Source: Owenia fusiformis (Eukaryota; Annelida; Polychaeta; Sabellida; Oweniidae). Taken from it: 64,000 nucleotides of DNA. Position numbers and translations under genes: made by a program. Shown one piece after another: positions 56,001 to 64,000 of this stretch; positions within the stretch are counted from its first letter, which is position 1; every line of letters starts with the position of its first letter. Under the pieces are notes generated by a model that saw only the letters and a program-made list of their open reading frames with translations, made no database searches and was not told the DNA's origin. The DNA lies in contig CAIIXF020000002.1 of NCBI GenBank assembly GCA_903813345.2, positions 34,120,109 through 34,184,108 on the forward strand, read 5' to 3'.

Positions 56001-59000
56001 GCAATTTTTCTGATAAATATTGTTTAGTTGACAAGTCTTTTCCTATGAACTACTAGCTTACTTTTACCCCAAACCCATGTGCTGTTTTGTTCCCTCTTAG
56101 TCAAAAGGCCATGGCTGATATGTTCATGACTTTATAACAGCCAACCACACCTTATATTTGCTAAATTAAATCCTCATTTTTTAAGAGAAATTTGATGACA
56201 TCAATATAACGTAGACTTGCGCTAGAATATACCGGTAACCTCGTTTTAATTTAAACTGATGTAATAGTTTGTAGCGCATTTTACTGAATATAAAAAAAGC
56301 TTACGACGCGACTGCGTTCCCTCTCTCTGATATTTTTACAGCGATCAATGTAGCATGTCTCGCAACACCAACCGTGCTCCCGGCTGCAATACCTATAAGG
56401 CAATAATTTGGGTCCAAATAATCATGGAGGTACATGAGGGAAAAAATAGGAGTCTGAAACTGATACAAAGTGAATACTTAAGAAATTAAGTCATTCAGAA
56501 ATAAATCCCCAGTAAGAACATATAGATCTCGGCTGGATCGTGTGTCTGTTCCTCATACAAGCTGATTTACACTAAAACAGTACTTATTCAATCAAGCTAT
56601 GCATATATACAATATTAATAGTATGGCAGTTATCCGTTTTATTGGATGACATCAACTATCTTAACTGTGACTTTTGAAAAAAGTATATGTATCCTATTAT
56701 TTTGACGCATAGAACTACTTAGCAATGGTATATACTTAAAAACTATGAGGATCTAATATTTTGCTATTGTACACGTGTTTCCATTACCTGCTACATGGGT
56801 TCCGTGACCATCTTTATCCATCGGGCTCTCCCTACTGTAAAAGTTCTCTCCCTAAAAGGATATAATGTGCATTCAATTCCATTATACATTTTCATTCATG
56901 TTTATATATTCAAAAAGGTCAGAACGTGAATAACAAGCCAACTCGGCAACTCAACAATAGCCAACTCGTTTGAATATGATTATACTTAAATGAGTTGGTA
57001 CTATTAAGATTTTAAAAAGTTGCCAAAAATATATATCAAGTCGTGAGACGTCAGTCAACAGTAAAATTCGTGAATGCTATATTCAGATATCTTTAGATAA
57101 TCCAATTATGGACATTTCGAACATAATATGTAAGACATGCAGCTGTCCATTATATGTTCACGATTCCTTCTGGTATAACATCCATTTTACTTGGTTGTGA
57201 ATGCCTTTTTAACCTATTGCATAAATGGGAGATAATATGAGTCTGATCATAGAAATGGCAAAATAGATCTTCCTGGTAAATTATGTCCAAAATACGGTTT
57301 TAATGGATCGAATGATTTATCAAATGCAGTTAAGTTGAAATATAAATGCACGTTGCTATACAAAGATGAAACTTACATAGATAGCTCTTCCTCCAAACTC
57401 CGGGTGATTTATATCAATCCCACTATAATTGCAATCAATATCAAATTGTACCAAATGTATAAAATATTTTATAGTTAATGGTTAACAATTGTAAACTTAT
57501 CATATTTATCATTATATCTCCCTTTACACATTTCAAGAATGAGTAATGATAACGTTTTTACGTATTTTAATAGAAATATCTTAATTACAAATACCTGTCA
57601 ACGATATAGATGTCAACGTGAGAACCCAGTCCTATAAGAAACGACGTTAAATATTTGTTATACTAGTATGAATATTAGCAGTAATGACTTTCTTGTTATA
57701 TTCTTAAACAATGATATTGTACTCCTTTTTAGCAATTGTTTAATGAGCCGGTATGCTGATATATCATTACACTGTAAAAATTTACTAACAATGTGATGTA
57801 CTTGTTAGTTGCCGTAAGTTGAACAAAAGTATGTTCTACTACACGTTAAGATATTGTACATCGTTGCACTTACACTTTTTAACGAACCTTGTGAGGAGTT
57901 ATAGATGTTATCTAAGATTGGCGACCTCTGGTTTATTCGGTCCAAGTTCTGCAATGTAAAGCGTTTATTCAGCCAATCATGTGATCATATAATAGATACA
58001 GCAAATTAATTATTCACAAGTGCCGAGGGGAGAGGACCAAAAGATGTAATGGAATCTGGGCATACTCTAAGTGTATAGTGCATAAGAAAAACAAACCGAA
58101 TATATCCCAAAACCTGATTTAACGTGAAAAGAAACATGTTTAATATCCCCTTTCCCCCATCATTCAAATGCCAATACCATAATCCAAGACCAGAACGCCA
58201 AAGCACATTTCATTTATACTGGAGTCATTACAATACGTGTTGAAGAAAGAATTAGAAATTGATGGCCAATACTTATAACATCAAAAATAACCGTAGATAC
58301 TTGTAAGCGCCCATACGATACAAGATAGAGCGTTCAGTTTTAAATGATGTGGGACAGAAAAAATCCAGTCTCAACATCCATTCGCAAAGCCGTCATCATA
58401 ACCCATAAAATTCAATAACTCACAATGGTCGTCAGGAAAAAACTATCCCTATTTCTCGATCATTAATCCCATTAAAAGTGAAAAAATTGTGAGTTCAGTG
58501 CCAATGTCTTGAACAATTCCTATAGCTTATACTTAGTAGTATAGCCTATACTTAAGTAGTAAAACTTGAACTTCGAAAATCATTAACATGTATTTTTCAC
58601 CAGTTTAGATCATTTTTACATGTTGGTCAATCACATGGTTAAGCCGATTAACGTCTGGCTGATATGATGCACTGTACATATATGTATTCGTTTCTTTGAA
58701 AGATACATGTTTTATACTTAAAACTTTGTTACAGTATTACCTAAATTACATCGGAGAATGGGACTTTACATTCCGGTTTACATGTATATTGATTTATCCG
58801 AAAATACCCATTCACCATCACCACGAGTAGAGTCAAGTTTGGTGTTCGAAGTTCTAGTACGAAAAACGTATTGTGAATAACATTTTCATTATATGAAGTG
58901 AGTGAAGCGTATTAATTTTCGGAAGTTTCAAAATAGAATTAAAGTGATAGAATTGATCAAAAGTTTGATCAGGAATGATTCAATACCTATTCATGAAAGT

Positions 59001-61569
59001 CCATCACTCTAGCCGATTGAAAGAAGGGTGGATTCCCACAGGCTTTCGGTCGGATATTTATAACATTTCAATGTTGCAGTTGTTCGGTTTTTCCCTGCTA
59101 GAATGATTATGAATCATACCGATATGTTCATTTTTATCTTAATCACCCGATTCAATGTTTCAACATGTTATCTTCTGCATAAACAAGAATATACACTTTG
59201 GAATCGATGTATTGGGGAGATTGAAAGCTCCATTGTGATGTATGTAATTAAATAAAACCACCTACCCAGAGACCTTTTGCTTTTGTGTCTATATTTCTAC
59301 ACGATTCCTCAACTTGGATGATCTGCTGCTCCTCAACTCTTGCCACTATGTCGTAAGAAGTGATTTTGCCGAGGTCGCTGGAATAGTTCTAATCAATTAT
59401 ATAGTCTGAACATAAGGATCAGTACATGTATATATTTAAAAACATGAACATACGATAATTATAGGATAAACATACAAGAACCTACTGTACATTTTTACGT
59501 TATATAGTATACTGAGGTTGTTTAAGACTTACCGTTCTCTAAAACATGTGACAACATATGATTTATAGGTTCCTAATGACACAAGAGTTCCTCTTCTTCT
59601 TCCGCCAAATTTTCTCTTTCGCGTGCATTTCTTACGAAGGGTCTCAGTTCCGACATGAATTACATCAACCTCTCTGAAGAAGTCCTTTGTTTCCGCAAGA
59701 TGTCCATCAACTACATATATGATTGAAACAATTGTACATGAGAATATAGGATATTAATTCGATTCAGTTCACGGTGCAGTTGGTGATGCCCCTATAGAAG
59801 TACATGTAATATACAACAGCTGTGTGTATGAACTGAATTTCCGATCTATGTTGCTCAGGGGAAAGACTAGTATCTATATTGTTAAACAACGCTGTACGAG
59901 TCACGAAGACAAATCCTAATTTCAACTGGGGATGATTCAAGAAGGTTTACTAATACAGTGTGTTTCAAAAAAGGTGCGACCCACATACTTTACAATGCAT
60001 ATCTTTTTAACCAATGAAGGTTGAACAATCTCATTTAGCAGAAGTAAAGGTAGTTCAATAAGTTTCATTAATGAGCTAATATATGACCTATTTGCTGTCC
60101 ATATAAAGAATGTGGTCCAAATGGCTACCACCTCTCTTCTGACAGACTGGTAAATGTCCTTATCTTTCGTATTATCTATAGTTTGAGCTCTGCAATGGTT
60201 CTAGGATTGTTGACATACACACATCTTTCAGGATAAGAAACATATGTTCCAATAAAATCACGTGTGTTGTCATCAACATCACACAAAGTGTGCAAGTCTG
60301 TCTTAAGAAAAGTGGTAGAAATTTGAGCCAGGTTCTTTAAATGGCCAGCAAGTAGAACATACACATGCTACAGTGATGAAATTCTGTCAACTTAAAGGAC
60401 ATTGAACGAACTTTAATTCTTTCAAAAAGAGTTGCCATTCTCTTTTTGTTAGAAAGATATGCATTGTTAGGTGGGATGCATTTTTTATGAAACAACCTGT
60501 ATTTCTCCCTCTCGGCCAACTCCCTTCGATCAACCCACCATCTTATAATGTTCAGCAATATTCATATTTAAATTGAACACAAGTTTTGCTTGGGTAAAAG
60601 GTGATGGGCGAGCGTAATTCAACACACTTGTGACATATATAAATGATGTTATATAGAACAAACTAGAAATAACTAAAGTGAATATCAACTTCAACAATTA
60701 ATTCGTGTGTATCAACATAGCTTCTATACCTAGATAGTCGGATGGAGTTGTGTATTTAATATTACCTTCTTCAGTTGTGGCATTAGGATGAAATGTTACA
60801 ATGTATTCGCCCTTAACTCTCCTATTTCGTCTCAGATTAGCACGCTTCAGTTTCCTTTGCTCTTTTCCACTCTCTAAAAAACGCATCATTCCAATAAGAT
60901 GGATCTATTGGCAGTATATCCGTTTGTTGAGTGGGTCGGAATGATCTCCATGCCGCCTACTTGCAAATTATTATGCATATATGATTTTTATTTTTTATCA
61001 CTTTTTATGAAAAATATTCAATATCTCAATCAGAAAAAGATCTAATCAGCAACCGTTTCTACAAGTATTTAATTTCAGTATCGATGTAATTTTTTATATC
61101 TTTTTAATATTCTTAAAGTTCATACTTTATAAACGAAATTACATAATTTCTTATATATATACTCTCTTTTACATGAGAGTATTCACATTTCTGGAAGAAT
61201 TTACAGAATTTACATATTTATCACTGTAAACAGCTACTATTTGATCATTTTTACAGGTGTTTAGGAGAAAATCTATCGGGAATGGTACCGTACTGTTCCT
61301 TGTAATTGTGTTACCTCCAGATATCTTAGATCCTCCCTTTAGCTCTCTTGAGAAATCAATATAAACAAAAGTGATATACATACTTCGATCGCGTTATCCA
61401 AAAAGCCAAAATCCAGACCATGTGTTTCTGTATAATATCCTTTTACATACACTGTGGTTATACTTGTAGGACCAATCTCTTTTGCACAAATTAACTTACC
61501 TGTAAGCCCTAATACGAGGTAGACAAAAATAATAACAACTAGTGTTATATCACTTCGGACGATCCACAT
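49956..61569 (-). CDS. Secreted proteinase K-like subtilase (peptidase S8), 16 exons, 441 aa
   Basis: Exons from the 5' end: 61569-61500, 60873-60766, 59710-59533, 59377-59266, 57948-57888, 57631-57595, 57422-57377, 56851-56788, 56392-56305, 55402-55334, 55059-54916, 52845-52764, 52074-52023, 50782-50757, 50270-50179 and 50052-49956; all phases close. Residues 1-23 form a hydrophobic signal sequence. An inhibitor-I9-like propeptide follows (GEYIVTFHPNAT at 45-56), unusually rich in Lys/Arg (31-44 and 85-99). The catalytic domain starts near WNLDRINQRSP (156). Catalytic Asp188 (YIVDSGID), His220 (DGHGTHVAG), oxyanion Asn310 (VVAAGNEA) and Ser373 (GTSMATP) are all present; SGTPNLLLF closes the fold as in proteinase K. 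The predicted product is an active secreted endopeptidase. The family is very secure; substrate unknown. Tail to tail with the ZP gene. Confidence 0.93.
50179..50270 (-). CDS. Subtilase exon 15
   Basis: Acceptor TATTACAG, donor GAC|GTAAGT. Encodes AGVIATNLNSG and YVVAEWLRSAM, the helix that follows the catalytic Ser. Confidence 0.9.
50757..50782 (-). CDS. Subtilase exon 14 (26-nt microexon with the catalytic Ser)
   Basis: Acceptor CTTCTCCAG, donor GTG|GTAAGT. Gives GTSMATPLV with flanking codon pieces; Ser373 is the nucleophile. Skipping it would also shift the frame, since 26 is not a multiple of 3. Confidence 0.9.
50984..51857 (+). mobile_element. mariner relic in subtilase intron 13 (CGAGGGGCGATCCAAAAGTC ends)
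   Basis: TA at 50982-50983 and 51858-51859; inverted ends share CGAGGGG-GAT-CAAAAGTCTT-GACGCCC over about 37 bp. The transposase is mostly gone apart from the fragment at 51499-51564. Confidence 0.8.
51499..51564 (+). pseudogene. mariner transposase fragment (YSLDMAPCDF)
   Basis: Encodes YSLDMAPCDFLPFLKLKGGL and a stop; mariner transposases have Y-S-P-D-x-A-P-C-D-F here, the last Asp being catalytic. Upstream domains are missing or unreadable. Confidence 0.75.
52023..52074 (-). CDS. Subtilase exon 13
   Basis: Acceptor TTTTTCAG, donor TCAG|GTAATG. Encodes GEDIRCPDLKEKYTIRS, the segment between the substrate-binding APG turn and the catalytic Ser. Confidence 0.88.
52764..52845 (-). CDS. Subtilase exon 12
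   Basis: Acceptor ACAATTTAG, donor CCG|GTAAGT. Encodes ITVASSTKDDRLADTTNIGS and CVDIIAP; proteinase K has the same order (VGA...SNYGSCVDIFAPG). Confidence 0.9.
53232..54137 (+). mobile_element. mariner relic in subtilase intron 11 (CGAGGGTTGTCCCATAAGTC ends)
   Basis: TA at 53230-53231 and 54138-54139; the inverted ends share CGAGGGTTGTC and CTTGAAATTTTTATTCTAAT. Encloses the 5' half of a broken transposase; the catalytic half is deleted. Confidence 0.85.
53635..53908 (+). pseudogene. mariner transposase, N-terminal half, broken
   Basis: Frame 1 from 53635 reads GDTSLEDAPRSGRPK and AESIRAERRLLSV, the paired helix-turn-helix region of mariner transposases. A frameshift near 53760 leads to FDISKSTAHRVMKKDLGMSK, one stop, and then FIPHILTEEQKRQRVELSQ, the linker before the catalytic domain. 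The frame ends there. Confidence 0.8.
54916..55059 (-). CDS. Subtilase exon 11 (oxyanion Asn)
   Basis: Acceptor TGTGACAG, donor ATGC|GTAAGT. Encodes LSIGWPREDYDLSHVISQVV and GVIVVVAAGNEASDACR; Asn310 stabilises the oxyanion. Confidence 0.9.
55334..55402 (-). CDS. Subtilase exon 10
   Basis: Acceptor CATTTGTAG, donor AAA|GTGAGT. Encodes SLSAGIVWAAKKAANGTKQA and II, the helix before the NLSIG strand. Confidence 0.88.
56305..56392 (-). CDS. Subtilase exon 9
   Basis: Acceptor CCTTATAG, donor GTC|GTAAGC. Encodes IAAGSTVGVARHATLIAVKI, the helix and strand after the catalytic His, then SERGNAVA. Confidence 0.9.
56788..56851 (-). CDS. Subtilase exon 8 (catalytic His)
   Basis: Acceptor CCTTTTAG, donor GCAG|GTAATG. 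Encodes GENFYSRESPMDKDGHGTHV with His220. Confidence 0.92.
57377..57422 (-). CDS. Subtilase exon 7
   Basis: Acceptor AATTATAG, donor TAT|GTAAGT. Encodes GIDINHPEFGGRAIY, directly after the catalytic Asp. Confidence 0.9.
57595..57631 (-). CDS. Subtilase exon 6 (37-nt microexon with the catalytic Asp)
   Basis: Acceptor CTTATAG, donor ACAG|GTATTT. Encodes GLGSHVDIYIVD; Asp188 is the last complete codon. Confidence 0.9.
57888..57948 (-). CDS. Subtilase exon 5
   Basis: Acceptor CATTGCAG. Encodes NLDRINQRSPILDNIYNSSQ. The donor AAG|GTTCGT is weaker than the others in this gene. Confidence 0.85.
59266..59377 (-). CDS. Subtilase exon 4 (end of propeptide)
   Basis: Acceptor CTATTCCAG, donor TGG|GTAGGT. 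Encodes DLGKITSYDIVARVEEQQII and QVEESCRNIDTKAKGLW; the pro-domain should be cut near here. Confidence 0.85.
59533..59710 (-). CDS. Subtilase exon 3 (propeptide, basic insert)
   Basis: Acceptor TATATGTAG, donor ACG|GTAAGT. Encodes DGHLAETKDFFREVDVIHVG followed by a strongly basic loop (RKKCTRKRKFGGRRR) not seen in typical I9 domains. Confidence 0.85.
59955..60499 (-). mobile_element. Deleted Tc1/mariner-superfamily element in subtilase intron 2
   Basis: TA at 59953-59954 and 60500-60501; inverted ends share TTTCA-AAAA-TGC--CCCAC and ACAATGCATATCTTT-TAAC over about 55 bp. The interior keeps the end of a transposase (60180-60290). Confidence 0.7.
60176..60290 (-). pseudogene. Transposase C-terminal remnant (NNPRTIAELK)
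   Basis: Minus-strand frame reads RCVYVNNPRTIAELKL; mariner-superfamily transposases commonly end with a V-Y-x-N-P-x-T-x-x-E-L-K segment. The catalytic region is deleted. Confidence 0.5.
60766..60873 (-). CDS. Subtilase exon 2 (start of propeptide)
   Basis: Acceptor CGTTTTTTAG, donor GAAG|GTAATA. Encodes SGKEQRKLKRANLRRNRRVK then GEYIVTFHPNATTEE, the first strand of the I9-type domain. Confidence 0.85.
61500..61569 (-). CDS. Subtilase exon 1 (signal sequence)
   Basis: Encodes MWIVRSDITLVVIIFVYLVL and GLT, donor ACAG|GTAAGT. An upstream in-frame ATG at 61606-61608 would add 13 residues; the inner ATG is preferred because it gives a standard signal peptide. Confidence 0.75.
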
Positions 61570-61609
61570 TGTATTTCTATATAACCGTTGGGTACGTTGT
61601 TCAACCACG

Positions 61610-63306
61610 AACTGCTGACATCAAACCGATTCCCGTACCGCGTGTACTGTTGGAGCTTTCATTTCTCATGAGGAAGGCTAACTATGAGTAACAATAGTGT
61701 CTTCATAAATACATTCATGACTTTTAATTTGCAATTGCTATCGATAACTAAAACATTTATTTCCGTTCATTCCTTTCTCGATTGTAGACTATGATACACA
61801 TCATAAAATGTGTATTACGTTATTAACATACAGTCAAAGTGGTACGTTTAAAAGCTGTATGATATCATCTTTGTTGCTAATCTAATTAACAATTCAAATA
61901 GAATGTATATTTGCCAGAGCATAGTGTTTTGTCTCAACGTATGTAAATTGATAGATAATGACATCGCGAATGTATTTGCGAATGCAACTTTCGGCCGACT
62001 GACCAAATTAATAAATATGAATAGTACCTGCCACTATTCCATTCATATTTAAATGAGTTTGCCATAAAAAGTACGTCAATCCGGAAGCGTGAAGCCGTTA
62101 GTTGCATTCGCGAACACAAGATAATTCTTAAGATATTCATGTTCAAGTTATATATGCCTTAACAAATAAAACACCCCCACTAAATGTAATCACAAAACGA
62201 TAATGAATGATAATTAGGCTTTTTATAGGGAAGATAATAAATGTCTGACATATCTCCTCAAAAGATCGTATTCACCAGGTGCTTCCCGTATATTTATTCT
62301 CTTGACATTTTTATTTGCAAAAAAAACATAAATTACATGATTTATACCCTAAACACATTCTACAAAGCCTGGTTATGTAAGGGTACCACACCTACATGAT
62401 ATGACAATGTTGACTCACTTGAATATATCGATGAAGAAAGTAAAAGTACGAGGAATAAAATCTGAAAATTATATACATATTATACAAACATCTGTATGAG
62501 GTTTGACGTAGATGTCATGTTACGGATGCAATATGCACCAATCCTTACGCTTAGTGGCACGATCCAAATCATTTAATAGCATTAATATGAGATGTTAGAT
62601 CCGTTGCTTAATTTCTATTCTTGTTATCATAACTAGATGTCGTCACTAATATATGTTTGTATTGGATTTAACGGGTGACATTATATACTGGTAAGTGTCA
62701 TATCATATATATACATGTACATAATTTAATTATTGTGCTATTCTCAACTTTACATACAAATACTTAAAGATGCATTAAACCATAGGTTTCTCGCCCAGAC
62801 AAACAATGATCTATTTTGGAATAGATAAATTATATCAGCCTTTACTGGCGATTTATTTATTAATATAACGCGTGTTAATAGCAATATGAAAGATATACAT
62901 ATGTAGTGATACATGTAGTATGAAACGTCCATAATTTTTTAAGCAATCTTATCAGTCAATTGTGAAAATACATGTATCATGTTGATAAAACGTTCCAAGA
63001 TCACTACTCTTTCACTCTACTGATATGATAAAATGTTTTTGTTTCCAGGACATCTTCCATTTTACAGGATAAGTGTCTCAAATCGTCAGCCTTTCAACGC
63101 TAATCAATTAATTCAGCTATGTCGTTAGCACTTCAAGTAAGTTTACCTGTAATATATACAGGACTTTTCGACACGTATTACATGTTAAATGTGAACCATC
63201 TAAATATGATTATAAAATCCTAATCAAGTAACCACTAATTACTACTGTATAAAGGGCTAACATTACAATCAATTTTATAACCTCCTGCAAATAGTTATTA
63301 CAATGT
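61610..63306. other. Intergenic stretch without recognised gene
   Basis: AT-rich. A lone plus-strand ATG with donor (MSLALQ|GTAAGT at 63120-63137) may be a first exon of a gene to the right, but no following exon could be matched. No transposon ends recognised. Confidence 0.35.
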
Positions 63307-64000
63307 CTACATTTCAGCCAGCCTGTTCCTGGCATCACCTACATGGTCATTGTTAGCATTATATTCAGTGTCAGGTTCATTAACTAAGTTATCTTCTTCA
63401 TATTCATCTTCGTCTTGTATTTCCTCTTCCTCTCCTTCGTTTTCTGTTTCGTCATCTCCATTTTCATCTTCATTTCCATATACATCATGATCATCATCAT
63501 CGATGGTATCTTCATCTAACACTTTGTCAACATTATCGTAGTCTGTTTCACTATCATCATCCCCTAGATTGTCTTCATTTCCCTCATCTCTTGGATTTTC
63601 TTTATCGTCCATATCATTTCCTTCATCATCTATTTGATTATTATCCTCATCGTATTTGTCCACTTCCCAGTTGTCTTTGATGTCGCGTAGGTTAGTATCT
63701 TGTCCGTTTACTTCTTCATCATTGTTGACATACTGTAGATTGTTAATATTGTTGAATTTGTCATCATTTTCTTCATTGTCATTTACAAGAGCATCTTCCT
63801 CTTTGTCTGAGTAATCATCATCATTGACATCATTCATATTATTGATTTCATCTGAGGGCTGTTTTATAGCATTTTGATTCGCCTGATTCTCGGCTAGGTT
63901 TTTATTAATAAGTTTACCATGCCACAAAATGTCGTCGTTTGGGTTATTATCATTGTCTAAGTCAGTATAGATATTATCTAAACCTTTGTCATCAAATTCA
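63307..64000 (-). CDS. Acidic Asp/Glu/Asn-rich protein, partial (3' end)
   Basis: An open frame of at least 230 codons on the minus strand from the window edge to TAG at 63307. Composition is dominated by Asp, Glu and Asn with almost no hydrophobic core. Runs such as TIDDDDHDVYGNEDENGDDE and NEGEEEEIQDEDEYEED are typical. No signal peptide or domain lies within the window; the start is outside it. Such sequences occur among calcium-binding extracellular matrix proteins of biomineralising animals and among nuclear acidic proteins; the sequence alone does not decide. It could also be one exon of a larger gene. No internal splice sites were needed. Confidence 0.6.
   Translation of the reverse strand, partial: EFDDKGLDNIYTDLDNDNNPNDDILWHGKLINKNLAENQANQNAIKQPSDEINNMNDVNDDDYSDKEEDALVNDNEENDDKFNNINNLQYVNNDEEVNGQDTNLRDIKDNWEVDKYDEDNNQIDDEGNDMDDKENPRDEGNEDNLGDDDSETDYDNVDKVLDEDTIDDDDHDVYGNEDENGDDETENEGEEEEIQDEDEYEEDNLVNEPDTEYNANNDHVGDARNRLAEM

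Noticed and set aside
61570-61608. Upstream start giving a longer subtilase N-terminus (MVEQRTQRLYRNTM...)
   Set aside because: Would put charged residues before the signal sequence; the inner ATG fits secreted proteins better, though not excluded.
63120-63137. ATG with donor (MSLALQ|GTAAGT) on the plus strand
   Set aside because: No matching downstream exon in the window; the context alone is too weak to call a gene.
1-64000. CRISPR arrays, rRNA genes, bacterial operons or defence systems
   Set aside because: None seen; all genes are spliced and of animal type.

Overview
The window looks like nuclear DNA of a lophotrochozoan invertebrate, most likely a mollusc. It is AT-rich, with GT-AG introns, AATAAA poly(A) signals and many ACATGTA-type words, and it is packed with transposon relics. 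The species call is inference; nothing here is bacterial or organellar.

Layout. 1-23 kb: no confident coding exon. This part holds an old diverged segmental duplication (about 1.7-1.95, 3.86-4.64 with 12.96-13.85, and 18.33-19.86 kb), a very young 6.6-kb non-autonomous LTR retrotransposon (4886-11521), MITEs, a foldback element and a tandem repeat array. 23.4-38.4 kb: a complete four-exon universal stress protein (UspA-fold) gene on the + strand (160 aa). Its introns carry a 1-kb palindrome, a (TATGG)n block, a Harbinger-like MITE inside a tRNA-derived SINE, a mariner-type relic and foldback elements. 41.1-47.7 kb: a complete + strand gene for a zona pellucida (ZP) domain type I membrane protein (427 aa, nine coding exons plus a predicted 5' UTR exon and TATA box). 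49.9-61.6 kb: a complete - strand gene for a secreted proteinase K-like S8 subtilase (441 aa, 16 exons), tail to tail with the ZP gene; several of its introns hold mariner relics. 63.3-64.0 kb: the 3' part of a very acidic Asp/Glu/Asn-rich open frame on the - strand that runs off the edge.

All splice junctions of the three complete genes were checked for reading phase by hand and close in frame. The genes do not form an obvious pathway: one is a cytosolic nucleotide-binding stress protein, one a surface or secreted matrix-forming protein, one an extracellular protease. The ZP protein has two candidate furin-type sites, but the protease is of the proteinase K type rather than the furin type, so proximity is not evidence of a functional pair.

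No new system was identified with certainty. The strongest unusual items are the LTR element with a tRNA-Leu primer site and no coding content, a dimeric MITE family of which one copy interrupts the promoter box of a SINE, a 35-bp duplication that creates a decoy splice acceptor in the ZP gene, the protease's 26-nt microexon carrying the catalytic serine, and related palindromic elements flanking exon 2 of the stress-protein gene.
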